Positions 1 through 9,259 of a stretch of DNA of 64,000 bases are shown here, in pieces; within the stretch, counting starts at the first letter, position 1, and the number at the start of each line of letters is the position of its first letter. Location: assembly GCF_036924535.1 (NCBI RefSeq), contig NZ_JAZHRT010000001.1, positions 4,588,001 to 4,652,000 of the forward strand, in the 5' to 3' direction. Source of the stretch: Bradyrhizobium sp. AZCC 2262 (GTDB lineage: Bacteria; Pseudomonadota; Alphaproteobacteria; Rhizobiales; Xanthobacteraceae). Both the position numbers and the translations under genes were made by a program. The notes beneath the pieces are model-generated. The model made no database searches and was not told where the DNA came from. It saw only the letters and a program-made list of their open reading frames with translations.

Positions 1-345
1 GACAATTTCTTCATGCTGGACTATTGGGGACTGGCACTGAAGCAGGCTTCCGATGGTCTGCGCGAAGAGCTGGTCGAACGGCAGGAATCGCCGCCGCAGG
101 GACGTAAATGGAAGGTCGCGGTGTGCGGCCCGCAGCGCCCGGCGCAGGTGGCGCTCGGCCCCGACTTCACGATCGGCTGGGACAGCCAGTCCGCCGACTT
201 CGCAATGACGCTCGGCGAGTTCTACTGCAAGGGCCTCACCGCGCCCGTCATGGTGGAAATCAAGCGTGACGATGTCGTGTTCGCGCGCGTCTACGATATC
301 CGCGGCCGCGGCATCTCGACGCTGCTGGCCATTCCGGCGCCGTAA
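1..345 (+). CDS. C-terminal end of a probable membrane glycosyltransferase (partial)
   Basis: The reading frame is open from the first base of the window, so the gene starts upstream and only about 114 C-terminal residues are seen. The segment begins DNFFMLDYWGLALKQA. An aspartate followed by YWG near the end of the protein is a feature I associate with bacterial GT39/ArnT-like membrane mannosyltransferases, where a soluble tail follows the last membrane helices. No membrane segment is present in the visible part. The family call is an inference from this short motif; the protein could equally be an uncharacterised conserved protein. The next gene lies 115 bases downstream on the same strand. 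Confidence 0.5.
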   Translation, partial: DNFFMLDYWGLALKQASDGLREELVERQESPPQGRKWKVAVCGPQRPAQVALGPDFTIGWDSQSADFAMTLGEFYCKGLTAPVMVEIKRDDVVFARVYDIRGRGISTLLAIPAP

Positions 346-460
346 CGGCGCATCGCCGCGATAGCATGACTGCCACGCGGGACGTCCGCCTTGCTGCCCG
401 TCCGGCGCAGGGCTAGGCTCGCACTTCCAAAATCAACAATTTTGCCCGGAGAAGCGCGCC

Positions 461-1240
461 ATGTCGCCAGCCGAAGCTCGCTTGAAGCAAGTTCCCTCCG
501 GCATGACGGATGCCGAGTGGAACCAGCGCGTCAATCTCGCCGCCTGCTATCGTCTCGTCGCGCTGTATGGCTGGGACGATTTGGTCGACACCCACATCTC
601 GGCGCGCGTGCCCGGCCCCGACCATCACTTTCTGATCAACCCTTACGGGTTGATGTTCGAGGAAATCACGGCGTCGAGCCTGGTGAAGGTCGATCTGCAC
701 GGCAACCAGCTCAGCGAGAGCGAATACAGCATCAATCCGGCGGGCTTCACCATCCATTCGGCGATCCACGAGGTGCGCGAGGACGCCGGTTGCGTGCTTC
801 ACCTGCATACGCCGGACGGCACTGCGGTCGCGAGCTGCATGGAAGGCTTGCTGCCGATGAACCAGACCGCACAATTCGTCACCCACGACCTCGCCTATCA
901 CGACTATGAAGGCGTGGCGCTGGACCATGACGAACGCCCGCGGCTGCAGAAGGACCTCGGCAACAAGAACCACATGCTGCTGCGCAACCACGGCACGCTG
1001 ACGGTCGGCCGCTCGGTCGCCTCCGCCTTCGAGCGCATGTACCATCTGGAACGCGCCTGCACCATGCAGGTGCGCACCCGCATGCTGGGACCGACCGCCT
1101 ATCCCGTCGAGCAGGCCGTGATCGACAAGAACGAACAACTGTTCGCCAATCCCGATCGCGCGGAATTGCGTTCGACCAATCTGGTATGGCCGCCGCTGTT
1201 GCGCAAACTCGACCGCATCGATCCCGGCTACAAGACCTGA
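461..1240 (+). CDS. Class II aldolase/adducin family protein
   Basis: A 259-residue protein of the usual length for the class II aldolase/adducin fold. The zinc-binding histidines typical of the family are visible as HLH (residues 114 and 116) and in RNHGTL (residue 177). Family members include fuculose-phosphate aldolase and related lyases or decarboxylases; the substrate here cannot be read from sequence. The ATG at 461 is preceded by a GGAGAAG-type ribosome-binding site. It is followed 31 bases later on the same strand by an NAD-dependent epimerase, so the pair may act on the same carbohydrate-like substrate. Confidence 0.85.
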   Translation: MSPAEARLKQVPSGMTDAEWNQRVNLAACYRLVALYGWDDLVDTHISARVPGPDHHFLINPYGLMFEEITASSLVKVDLHGNQLSESEYSINPAGFTIHSAIHEVREDAGCVLHLHTPDGTAVASCMEGLLPMNQTAQFVTHDLAYHDYEGVALDHDERPRLQKDLGNKNHMLLRNHGTLTVGRSVASAFERMYHLERACTMQVRTRMLGPTAYPVEQAVIDKNEQLFANPDRAELRSTNLVWPPLLRKLDRIDPGYKT

Positions 1241-1271
1241 GCCGGGCAAGCCCGCGAAAGGTTTTGGCGGC

Positions 1272-2255
1272 GTGACGGTACTGGTGACCGGCAGTTCCGG
1301 CCATTTGGGCGAGGCGCTGATGCGTACGCTGCAGGCGCAGCGGCGCGAGACCATTGGTATCGATATTCAGCCCGGCGCATTCACCTACCATGTAGGCTCG
1401 ATCGCGGACCGCGCCTTCGTGCGCCGTTGCATGAAGAACGTCACGACGGTGCTGCACGCCGCGACGCTGCACAAGCCGCATGTGGCAACCCACAGCCGCC
1501 AGGACTTCGTCGACGTCAACGTTTCAGGCACGCTCAACCTGCTCGAAGAAGCCGCCGCCGCCGGCGTCACGGCGTTCGTCTACACCAGCACCACCAGCGT
1601 ATTCGGCGATGCGCTGGTGCCGCCGCCGAGCGAACCGGCGGCCTGGATAACCGAAGACGTCACGGCGGTACCGAAGAACATCTACGGCGTCACCAAGGCG
1701 GCCGCGGAGGATCTGTGCCAGCTGTTCGCGCGCAATCATTCGCTGCGCGCCATCGTGCTGCGCACCTCGCGCTTCTTTCCCGAGGAGGACGACAATCGCG
1801 CGGTGCGCGAGGCCTACACCGACGCCAACATCAAGACCAACGAGTTCCTCTATCGCCGCGTCGATATCGAAGACGTGGTCAGCGCGCATCTGCTGGCGGC
1901 CCGCCACGCGCCTTCAGTCGGCTTCGCGAGGTACATCATCAGCGCCACCACGCCATTCTCGCGCGACGACGTGGCAGGTCTGCGCAGCAATGCACCGCAG
2001 GTAGTCCGCCGTTACGTACCTGACTATGAGGCCGAGTTTGCACGGCGCGGCTGGACGATGATCCCAGGCATCGATCGCGTCTATGTCAACGACCGGGCGC
2101 GCGCCGAACTCGGCTGGCAGCCGCGCCATGATTTCCGCGCGCTGATTGCGAGGCTGAGGGAGGACGACGACATCCTCAGTCCGCTGGCGCGCGAAGTCGG
2201 CAGCAAGGGCTATCACGATCGCGCTTTTCGCAAGGGCCCGTACCCGGTGGAATGA
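1272..2255 (+). CDS. NAD-dependent epimerase/dehydratase (extended SDR)
   Basis: A 327-residue extended short-chain dehydrogenase. The Rossmann motif TGSSGHLG is at residues 6-13, a serine/threonine stretch STTS at 106-109, and the catalytic pair YGVTK at 138-142. Length and motifs fit the sugar-nucleotide epimerase/dehydratase group. The start is GTG. It lies 31 bases after the aldolase-like gene and is probably co-transcribed with it. Transcription is likely to stop at the hairpin at 2338-2369. The substrate is unknown. Confidence 0.85.
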   Translation: MTVLVTGSSGHLGEALMRTLQAQRRETIGIDIQPGAFTYHVGSIADRAFVRRCMKNVTTVLHAATLHKPHVATHSRQDFVDVNVSGTLNLLEEAAAAGVTAFVYTSTTSVFGDALVPPPSEPAAWITEDVTAVPKNIYGVTKAAAEDLCQLFARNHSLRAIVLRTSRFFPEEDDNRAVREAYTDANIKTNEFLYRRVDIEDVVSAHLLAARHAPSVGFARYIISATTPFSRDDVAGLRSNAPQVVRRYVPDYEAEFARRGWTMIPGIDRVYVNDRARAELGWQPRHDFRALIARLREDDDILSPLAREVGSKGYHDRAFRKGPYPVE

Positions 2256-2337
2256 GGGCGCGGCGGAAGATATCGGTTGGACGAGCCGCGCGGATGCGCT
2301 AAACTGCCCGCCACAGACCCTCTACGCGTTTGGAATC

Positions 2338-2369
2338 AAAACGCCGCCCAATCCCGGGCGGCGTTTTTA
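2338..2369. terminator. Bidirectional rho-independent terminator
   Basis: A strong stem of AAAACGCCGCCC against GGGCGGCGTTTTT with a six-base loop, flanked by A-run and T-run. It sits between the plus-strand epimerase gene and the minus-strand histidine kinase gene, which converge, so it can serve both. Confidence 0.85.
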
Positions 2370-2395
2370 TTTGGGGACGGCGGATGGCGTAACGC

Positions 2396-4012
2396 TCACG
2401 TCCTGTCCGGCATCTGTCTTGGGAGTATGATCCTTACATCAGTCCCCTTGTCGGGTTCGCTGCTCAAGCGAAGCTGGCCGCCCAGGCGATCCGTCACCAC
2501 GCTGTAGACGATATGCAGGCCGAGGCCAGTGCCGCCCTGGTGGCGGCGGGTAGTAAAGAATGGATCGAACGCCTGCCGCCTGACGTCCGGGCTCATGCCG
2601 CAGCCGTCGTCGCTAAAGATGATCTCGACATTATCGGCGCCGGATGCGCTCACCTTGATGGCAATATTTCCCCGCCGGCCGTCCGGAAACGCATGCGCGA
2701 TCGCGTTGAGGAAAAGGTTGGTCAGCACCTGCCCGTAGGAGCCGGGATAGCTGCTGATCGAAAGGCCCTGCTCGCACTCGACGTTCAGCGTCACACCGTG
2801 CTTCGGCAGAGCCGGCCGCAGGCCCGTGGCGACCTGCTCGGTGAGATCACCGAGGTCGAACGATCGAAGCTCAGAACTGTTGCGGTCGGACGCCACCTGC
2901 TTGAACGACTGGATCAATCCGGCCGCGCGGTTCAGGCTCTCCTGCAGCTGCGCCGAGCCGTCGCACACTGCGTCCACAAACTCGTTGAGGCTCGACCGCT
3001 TGAGCGTTCCCTGCGCCGCTTCCGCGGCAAACTGTCGGCTTTTGCGCTCCAGCGATGACGCGACCGTCAGACTGGTGCCGAGCGGGTTGTTGATTTCGTG
3101 CGCGACACCCGCGACCAGCCGGCCGAGCGCTGCAAGCTTTTCCGCCTCGATCAGCCAGTTCTGGGTCTCGCGCAGATTTTGCAACGCGGCTTCGGCCGCA
3201 TCCCTGGCCCGGCGCACTTCCCGCTCGCTGCGCTTGCGTTCGCTGATGTCGATATGGGTGCCGATCCAGCCATAGACCACGCCCTGGGGATCGCGCAGCG
3301 GAACGACGCGCGTCAGGAACGGGCTGTACTCGCCGTCCTTGCTGAGCAGCGACAACTCCGACTCCAGGGCAGTGCCGGCTGCCAGTGCCTCGGTCCAGCG
3401 ATTGCCAAGCACCGTATGCCAGGCATGCGGATTGATCTCGCCGGCGGGCCGGCCCGTGTATTCGTACCAGTGACTGTTGAGCCAGTAGATTGCGCCGTCG
3501 GCGTGCGCCATCCACACTAGTTGCGGAATCGAATCCGCCAGCGTGTGGAACTGGCGTTCGCTGGCCCTCAGCGCGGCCTCGGCGCGCTTGCGCTCGGTGA
3601 TCTCCTCGGCAGCGACATTGACGCCGACGATCTCACCATCGGCGTTGCGATGCGGGTGCCAGTAGGTGACCCAGAAACGCTCATCGGTCTGGTCGGCGCG
3701 CTGGCCAGCCACCTCGACGCCGGTGACGGGATCGCCGGTACGCATGATCGACTGCACGATGCCTTCGACCGCATCCGCCAGCGCCGGTACGCAATCCCGC
3801 ACATAACGGCCAAGATGGTCCTCTACAGAAATGCCGCAGATATCGGTCAGGCGCTGGTTGATCTGGAGGTAGCGGCAGTCAGGCGACAGGAACGCAAGGC
3901 CGACCGGCGCGGTGTCGTAGATCAGTTGCAGCGTCGGCTGCCGCGGATCGAACACCTCGTCTGAAAATCTCGGCGGTACGCCGGTCGCGATCGGGGATTG
4001 ATATGGTGTCAT
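2396..4012 (-). CDS. PAS-domain sensor histidine kinase
   Basis: A 538-residue soluble-looking hybrid-free sensor kinase. Two PAS/PAC units can be followed (about residues 25-145 and 150-260, each ending in an ITERKRAE or ISERKRSE type linker), then a short coiled coil, the phospho-acceptor H-box VAGVAHEINNP with His305, and a HATPase_c domain with the N-box (LTNLFLNAIAHAF), G1 (DDGCGM) and G2 (GGTGLGLHI) motifs. No membrane segments are seen, so it probably senses a cytoplasmic signal through PAS. No response-regulator gene is adjacent. Its start codon overlaps the stop of a doubtful small upstream ORF by ATGA. Confidence 0.9.
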   Translation of the reverse strand: MTPYQSPIATGVPPRFSDEVFDPRQPTLQLIYDTAPVGLAFLSPDCRYLQINQRLTDICGISVEDHLGRYVRDCVPALADAVEGIVQSIMRTGDPVTGVEVAGQRADQTDERFWVTYWHPHRNADGEIVGVNVAAEEITERKRAEAALRASERQFHTLADSIPQLVWMAHADGAIYWLNSHWYEYTGRPAGEINPHAWHTVLGNRWTEALAAGTALESELSLLSKDGEYSPFLTRVVPLRDPQGVVYGWIGTHIDISERKRSEREVRRARDAAEAALQNLRETQNWLIEAEKLAALGRLVAGVAHEINNPLGTSLTVASSLERKSRQFAAEAAQGTLKRSSLNEFVDAVCDGSAQLQESLNRAAGLIQSFKQVASDRNSSELRSFDLGDLTEQVATGLRPALPKHGVTLNVECEQGLSISSYPGSYGQVLTNLFLNAIAHAFPDGRRGNIAIKVSASGADNVEIIFSDDGCGMSPDVRRQAFDPFFTTRRHQGGTGLGLHIVYSVVTDRLGGQLRLSSEPDKGTDVRIILPRQMPDRT

Positions 4013-4227
4013 CGGTTGCTATCGGCTTCTATCGCCAATCCTCCCGCGCACGACACAACTAAATCCGATACGCTTGTAGAGGCAGTGATCGCTTCGGCAT
4101 GCGTACCGCCAAAGATCCGGATCATGTCGCCGACCGTCTCGTCTGCCGGCGGCAGATCGAGCTCGTCCGTATCGGACGACGACACGGTTATCTGCGGGAT
4201 TGAACGCCTCAATGGGGTGACGTGCAA
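4009..4227 (-). CDS. Doubtful small ORF upstream of the histidine kinase
   Basis: A 72-codon frame starting with TTG whose TGA stop overlaps the kinase ATG as ATGA, which is the only real support. The product is acidic in its first half (DTDELDLPPADETVGD) and matches no family I recognise. No convincing ribosome-binding site precedes it. It may be a translationally coupled small protein or simply the 5' leader of the kinase mRNA. Confidence 0.25.
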   Translation of the reverse strand: MHVTPLRRSIPQITVSSSDTDELDLPPADETVGDMIRIFGGTHAEAITASTSVSDLVVSCAGGLAIEADSNR

Positions 4228-4375
4228 TGGTCACAATAACCTTGGACCTGCCCGGATCGCCCCAGAATCACCACATTCCGCACCGGCGCGCGGTCGCCGC
4301 AATGACGGTGCCAAGCGCGGCAGGGTGGCAAAGCCAACGAGTTGCGCGAACGTGTGTCCGGTGACAGGCTCCGCA

Positions 4376-4440
4376 TGCCCACCATTCAAGGCCAACTACT
4401 CGGATAGTTGGTGGGCACGGCGCAACGCGCCTTCACACCC
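4376..4440. repeat. Intergenic palindromic repeat (TGCCCACCA family)
   Basis: An inverted repeat TGCCCACCA (4376-4384) / TGGTGGGCA (4409-4417) followed by a GC-rich tail ending near CACACCC. Related sequence recurs at 24081-24165 and 52984-53070, so this is a dispersed repeat family. It lies just downstream of the minus-strand dipeptidase gene. The stretch 4230-4375 shows nothing else recognisable. Confidence 0.7.
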
Positions 4441-4454
4441 TACTGTCTCGCGCT

Positions 4455-5855
4455 CTACTTCGGCTCCGCGAGTGCTCCCAAAATCCGCGCCCAGGAGCGG
4501 ATGCCCTTGTGGAAGCTCTTGAGGTCGTACTTCTCGTTCGGCGAGTGGATGTTGTCGTCGTCGAGACCGAAACCGACCAGCAGACTGTCGAGGCCGAGCG
4601 TGCGCTTGAAATCCGCGACGATCGGGATCGATGCGCCTGAGCCGACCAGCAGCGCCTCCTTGCCCCATTCCTCGGTCAACGCGCGCTTGGCAGCCGCCAG
4701 CGGCTTCATGTTCCAGTCGAGCGCGATGGCCGCGCCACTGGAGTGCTCGGTGAAGACGGCCTTGCAGTCGCCAGGAAGTCGCGCGGTGACATAGTCGCGG
4801 AACGCCTTCTTGATCTTCTGCGGGTCCTGGCCTTCGACCAGACGGAAGGAGACCTTTGCGGAAGCTTCCGCCGGAATCACGGTTTTCGAGCCCTCGCCGG
4901 TATAGCCGCCGATGATGCCGTTGATGTCGCAGGTCGGACGCGAGGATACTTGCTCGATCAGCAGGCGATCCTTTTCGCCGGCGGGGATCGAGAGCCCGAT
5001 TGGCTTCAGGAACGACTCCGGCGTGAGGTTCAGGTTCTTCCACTGCGCCAAAATGTCTGGCGGCAGATCCTTCACGCCGTCGTAGAAGCCGGGAATGGTG
5101 ATGCGGCCATTGTCGTCGAACAGGCCGCCGAGGATGTTGGTCAGCACGCGGATCGGGTTGCGCGCGCCACCGCCGAACACACCGGAATGCAGGTCGCGGT
5201 TGGCGGCCTTGATGGTGACCTCGTCATACATCAAGCCGCGCAGCGAGGTTGTGATGGCAGGTGTGTTCGGGTCCCACATGCCGGTGTCGCAGACCAGCGC
5301 GAAGTCGGCCTTCAACTCATCCTTGATCGCCTCCATAAACGGCACGAAATTCTTCGAGCCAACTTCTTCTTCGCCTTCGATCAGGATCGTGACATCGACC
5401 GGCAGCGATCCCGTGACCTTCTTCCAGGCCCGGCAGGCCTCGATGAAGGTCATCAACTGTCCCTTGTCATCCTCGGCGCCGCGCGCCACGATGATTTTTC
5501 TGCCATCGGCATGGTCGGTGACGACGGGCTCAAACGGCGGCCGGTGCCACAGATTGAGCGGATCGACCGGCTGCACATCATAATGGCCGTAAAACAGAAC
5601 ATGCGGCCGGCCGTCGGTGCTGCCGTTCGCCTTGGCAACGATCGCGGGATGCCCCGCCGTCGGCCTCACCTCGGCCTTGAAGCCGAGCGTGGCGATATCC
5701 TTGGCAAGATGATCGGCGGCTGCCTTGCAATCGCCGGCGAAGGCCGGATCGGCCGAGATCGACTTGATCCGCAACAGCGCAAACAGCCGCTCCAGGCTGT
5801 TGTCGAAATCGGCGTCGATGTGATCGAGGACCGGCTGCATCTTTGCGTTGGACAT
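4455..5855 (-). CDS. M20 family metallopeptidase (dipeptidase-like)
   Basis: A 466-residue protein matching the M20 di-zinc peptidase family in length and motifs: GHYDVQPVDP with metal ligand His91 and Asp93, RGAEDDKG with the bridging aspartate, EGEEEVGS with the catalytic glutamate pair, the CDTG motif, and NIHSPNEKYDL near the C-terminus. A dimerisation (lid) domain occupies roughly residues 200-360. The arrangement is closest to cytosolic non-specific dipeptidase/CNDP-like members, so it probably hydrolyses dipeptides or N-acyl amino acids in the cytoplasm. It follows the GT87-like membrane protein gene by 17 bases on the same strand, suggesting co-transcription without an obvious functional link. 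Confidence 0.92.
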   Translation of the reverse strand: MSNAKMQPVLDHIDADFDNSLERLFALLRIKSISADPAFAGDCKAAADHLAKDIATLGFKAEVRPTAGHPAIVAKANGSTDGRPHVLFYGHYDVQPVDPLNLWHRPPFEPVVTDHADGRKIIVARGAEDDKGQLMTFIEACRAWKKVTGSLPVDVTILIEGEEEVGSKNFVPFMEAIKDELKADFALVCDTGMWDPNTPAITTSLRGLMYDEVTIKAANRDLHSGVFGGGARNPIRVLTNILGGLFDDNGRITIPGFYDGVKDLPPDILAQWKNLNLTPESFLKPIGLSIPAGEKDRLLIEQVSSRPTCDINGIIGGYTGEGSKTVIPAEASAKVSFRLVEGQDPQKIKKAFRDYVTARLPGDCKAVFTEHSSGAAIALDWNMKPLAAAKRALTEEWGKEALLVGSGASIPIVADFKRTLGLDSLLVGFGLDDDNIHSPNEKYDLKSFHKGIRSWARILGALAEPK

Positions 5856-5872
5856 GGCTGACTATCCCTGGG

Positions 5873-7195
5873 TTACCCTTGGCTGTGGGCCTTGTTGTTG
5901 GCCTCAAGTTGTAGCTTGCCCGTGGCCTGAGGCAAGGCGACGTCTTCGGCAGGCGGATGCAATATGTGCCAGGCCAGCCCCGCCGTCAGCAGGATGGTGG
6001 CGGCGAGATTGTTGCCATACGCCTGCAGGTCGATCGGGAACAGCGGAAGCGAGAGGCACAACAGGCCGCCTGCCGCAACCAGCAACACCCACGTGCCGGC
6101 CCTCGCCGCCGGCCTCGGATCGTAGGCGGCGCGATGGGCCAGCACGGTGATCGGAAAGAACAGCCACAGAAAGTAATACTGGCGAGCCAGCGGCGAAGCG
6201 ACCGTCATCAGACAGAACAGAATGCCAAGCTCCTCCGCATCCGACCGCTCGGTCCGGCGCGAGGCCTTCGGCATCACCGCGAGATATCCGAGCCCGATCG
6301 CGAGCGAGATCGCCAGCACGATCCAGTTCGCCGTCTTGAAATCGAGGTTGGCGACGTTCATCGTGCGCACCGGCTTGGACGGATCGTCCTGATTGTAGTT
6401 GACGGGCCGCGTCAGCCGGTGCGTCACCGCGATGATCGACTGATTGACCCACGACCAGTTCTGCTCGTCGCGCTGTCCGAACCCCTTCTCCGAACTGGTT
6501 CCGACCATGCCCTGGTACCAGGTCTTCAACTCCGTGAAATTGTTCTGGAAGCCGCGAAACGGCGCCGGCAGCACGAACAGGAACACGCCGATGAACACCA
6601 GCATGCTTGCCGCTGCCGCCCACTGTCGTCGCCACACCAGATAAGGCAGCACCGCCACCGGAAACACCTTGATCGCGGTAGCCAGCGCAAACATGCTGCC
6701 TGCCATCCAGCCACGGTGATCGCGCAGCAGCCAGAAGGCGTAAAGCATCAGCGCCAGCAGGACGAGGTTCGGCTGGCCGAGGTCGAACATGTCGAACACG
6801 AAGGTGACGGTGACGAAACCCGGCAGCGCTTCCAGCCACGGCCCGGGCTTGCGCCCCGATCCCGCCATCGCATGCGAGAACTGTGCCGTCATCCACCACG
6901 CGACGACGTTGAGAAACGACAGGCACAGATAGAGCGGGATCTTGCCGAACCAGCTCGGGATCGCGAGCAGCACCGCCGACAGCGGCGGATAGATGAATTC
7001 GAAATAAGCACCGGGATCGTCAGGATAGAGATTCCTGCCGTGCAGCACCTGCTGCCCGGCCCAGAACCACAGCGGATAATCCTTGGTCTTGCCGCTGCCC
7101 CAGATTTCCGGGACCAGGACATCAGCGGTCAGGGCGATGCAGCAGACCAGAAACAGGAGATCGAGCGGCCTTCGTAGCGACGGATATCTCAGCAC
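5873..7195 (-). CDS. GT87-like (DUF2029) multi-pass membrane glycosyltransferase
   Basis: A 440-residue integral membrane protein with about ten hydrophobic helices. Features of the GT87/DUF2029 family are visible: an early external loop with KDYPLWFWAGQQVLHGRNLY, then PGAYFEFIYPPLSAVLL, and a later helix with TAIKVFPVAVLPYLVWRR. Family members are polyprenyl-phosphate-mannose dependent mannosyltransferases in actinobacteria; the sugar donor here is unknown. The C-terminal 30 residues are hydrophilic. It lies immediately upstream of the M20 peptidase gene. Confidence 0.8.
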   Translation of the reverse strand: MLRYPSLRRPLDLLFLVCCIALTADVLVPEIWGSGKTKDYPLWFWAGQQVLHGRNLYPDDPGAYFEFIYPPLSAVLLAIPSWFGKIPLYLCLSFLNVVAWWMTAQFSHAMAGSGRKPGPWLEALPGFVTVTFVFDMFDLGQPNLVLLALMLYAFWLLRDHRGWMAGSMFALATAIKVFPVAVLPYLVWRRQWAAAASMLVFIGVFLFVLPAPFRGFQNNFTELKTWYQGMVGTSSEKGFGQRDEQNWSWVNQSIIAVTHRLTRPVNYNQDDPSKPVRTMNVANLDFKTANWIVLAISLAIGLGYLAVMPKASRRTERSDAEELGILFCLMTVASPLARQYYFLWLFFPITVLAHRAAYDPRPAARAGTWVLLVAAGGLLCLSLPLFPIDLQAYGNNLAATILLTAGLAWHILHPPAEDVALPQATGKLQLEANNKAHSQG

Positions 7196-7220
7196 ACACT
7201 CGTTCCGGAGGTCAGAGGGA

Positions 7221-7294
7221 GATCGTAGCGACTCTTTTGTTTAGACGCGTTTTCTTCACGCGAACCGGCTTCCACTTCGCTCGAAAACGCTTTA
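7221..7294. repeat. Recurrent intergenic element abutting herA-like gene
   Basis: Read on the minus strand this stretch contains AAGCGTTTTCGAGCGAAGTG, CCGGTTCGCGTGAAGAAAAC and GCGTCTAAACAAAAG, which I recall as a common intergenic motif in Bradyrhizobium genomes. It overlaps the TAA stop of the HerA-like gene and fills most of the gap to the GT87-like gene. Identification as a repeat family is from memory; no second copy is present in this window. Confidence 0.45.
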
Positions 7295-8923
7295 CCGCCG
7301 CAGCAAGCCGCCGAGCGCGCCGCGCACCAGCGCACGCCCAACCGAGCCGCCGAGCGATCCGCCAACTGCTTTGCCGAGATCGGCAGCGACACCACCGATG
7401 ACCTTGTTGGTGACAGAACGCGTAACGTCTCGCGCAATCACCTGGCCGGTCGACATCCTGCCACGCTTGACGTTGGTGCCGAAAATCGTGCCGACGATCG
7501 AACCGATCTGCCCGAGAATTCCGCCGCCGGCGGCACCAGCGCCGCCATCCGTTCCGTCCGCGGGCGCCGCTGTTCCGGCCACGCGCTTCTGCAGCATCTC
7601 ATAGGCGGATTCGGCGTCGATCGCGGTGTCGTATTTGCCCTTGACCGGGCTCTTGTTCATGATCGCCTTGCGTTCTTCCGGCGTGATCGGCCCGATCCGC
7701 GCCGTCGGCGGCCGGATCATGACGCGCTCGACCATGGTCGGCGTACCGCCGCCTTCGAGGAACGACACCAACGCTTCGCCCTTGCCGAGTTCCATGATGA
7801 CGCGGGCGGTGTCGAGCTTCGGGTTCGGCCGGAAGGTCTGCGCGGCGGCATTTACCGCCTTCTGGTCGCGCGGCGTGAAGGCGCGCAACGCGTGCTGCAC
7901 GCGGTTGCCCAACTGGGCCAGCACCTTGTCCGGCACGTCGATCGGGTTTTGCGTGACGAAATAGACGCCGACACCCTTGGAACGGATCAGGCGCACCACC
8001 TGCTCGATCTTGTCCATCAGCGCCTTCGGCGCATCGTTGAACAACAGATGCGCCTCGTCGAAGAAGAACACCAGTTTCGGCTTCGGCAGGTCGCCGGCTT
8101 CCGGCAGTTCCTCAAACAGTTCCGATAGCATCCACAACAGGAAGGTGGCGTAGAGCCTGGGGCTCTGCATCAGCTTGTCCGCGACCAGGATGTTAACCAT
8201 TCCCCGGCCATCGCTGTCGGTCTTCATGAAATCCTTCAGGGTGAGCGCCGGCTCGCCGAAGAATTTCGTTCCGCCCTGGTTTTCCAGCACCAGAAGCTGG
8301 CGCTGAATGGTGCCGACAGTCGCCTTGCTGACATTGCCAAAACTCTGCGCAGCCTTTCGAATCTCGGCCAACGGATCTTCCTCGGCATCCGGCCCCTTCT
8401 TGCGGCCATCGGGAACGATCGCATCCAACAGCGACCGCAGATCCTTCATGTCGATCAGCGTCAAGCCGTTTTCATCCGCCACGCGGAATGCGACATTGAG
8501 CACGCCTTCCTGCACGTCGTTGAGATCGAGCATTCGCGACAGCAATAGCGGTCCCATTTCCGTAACCGTGGCGCGAACCGGATGGCCCTGCTCGCCGAAT
8601 ACGTCCCAAAACACCGTCGAGAACTGATCGGGCTGGAAATTAAGGCCCATCTCTCCGGCGCGCTTGAGGATGAAGTCCTTGGCTTCGCCGACTTCGGAGA
8701 TTCCGGACAGGTCGCCCTTGATATCGGACGCGAACACGGGAACACCGGCGCGAGCAAAGCCCTCCGCCATCACCTGCAGCGACACGGTCTTGCCGGTCCC
8801 GGTCGCTCCGGTGACAAGGCCATGCCGATTGGCAAGTGCAAGCGTCAGCCAGGCCGTCTGTTCGCCCTTACCAATGAAAATCTTCTCGTCGGTATCGGCA
8901 ATCTTGTTATCGGAGGTGGCCAT
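7292..8923 (-). CDS. HerA-like helicase / DUF853 ATPase
   Basis: A 543-residue P-loop ATPase of the HerA-FtsK superfamily, DUF853 branch. The Walker A motif GATGTGKT is at residues 39-46, Walker B is KLVFFFDEAHLLF, and the arginine-rich C-terminal region has the usual glycine-rich tail (GSLGGSVGRALVRGALGGLL). The open frame extends far upstream, but the ATG at 8923 is chosen because it has a GAGGCG ribosome-binding site and begins the conserved part (MATSDNKIADTDEKIFIG). In this family the ATPase is often free-standing; no NurA nuclease gene is adjacent, so a role in DNA end processing is only a family inference. Confidence 0.9.
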   Translation of the reverse strand: MATSDNKIADTDEKIFIGKGEQTAWLTLALANRHGLVTGATGTGKTVSLQVMAEGFARAGVPVFASDIKGDLSGISEVGEAKDFILKRAGEMGLNFQPDQFSTVFWDVFGEQGHPVRATVTEMGPLLLSRMLDLNDVQEGVLNVAFRVADENGLTLIDMKDLRSLLDAIVPDGRKKGPDAEEDPLAEIRKAAQSFGNVSKATVGTIQRQLLVLENQGGTKFFGEPALTLKDFMKTDSDGRGMVNILVADKLMQSPRLYATFLLWMLSELFEELPEAGDLPKPKLVFFFDEAHLLFNDAPKALMDKIEQVVRLIRSKGVGVYFVTQNPIDVPDKVLAQLGNRVQHALRAFTPRDQKAVNAAAQTFRPNPKLDTARVIMELGKGEALVSFLEGGGTPTMVERVMIRPPTARIGPITPEERKAIMNKSPVKGKYDTAIDAESAYEMLQKRVAGTAAPADGTDGGAGAAGGGILGQIGSIVGTIFGTNVKRGRMSTGQVIARDVTRSVTNKVIGGVAADLGKAVGGSLGGSVGRALVRGALGGLLRR

Positions 8924-9259
8924 CACATCGCCTCTTCGCGCATCAGGCAGCTTTAGGTGCCAAGTTACACCATCATATCGCATCCTGTCCGCCGATTGAA
9001 ACCGCCAGCCGCACGGTTGCAGCGGCCCAAGGGCGTGCCTCTTATACTTTTTTCCGACCTCCGGCAGAAAAAACGAGAGCGCAGCGCAATAACTCAGTGT
9101 GAATCCGCTATTCACTCTTGCATTGCTGCAACACTCGCCGCGCGAATCGAGAGCTACATCGCCTTGATGTGCGTTGATCGCTTGTATTTCAATCCGCAGG
9201 CGCTCAAGATCAATTGACAAGCAGGCGACCCGGTAAAAACCGGTTGGAGACGGGGCAAT
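8924..9259. other. Intergenic region between divergent genes
   Basis: 336 bases separating the divergent HerA-like and DUF2267/DUF2780-like genes. It must hold both promoters. A small hairpin CCGGTAAAAACCGG is followed by GGAGACGG as the ribosome-binding site of the downstream gene. An 86-codon frame at 8957-9217 has no ribosome-binding site and no family resemblance and is not called. Confidence 0.5.
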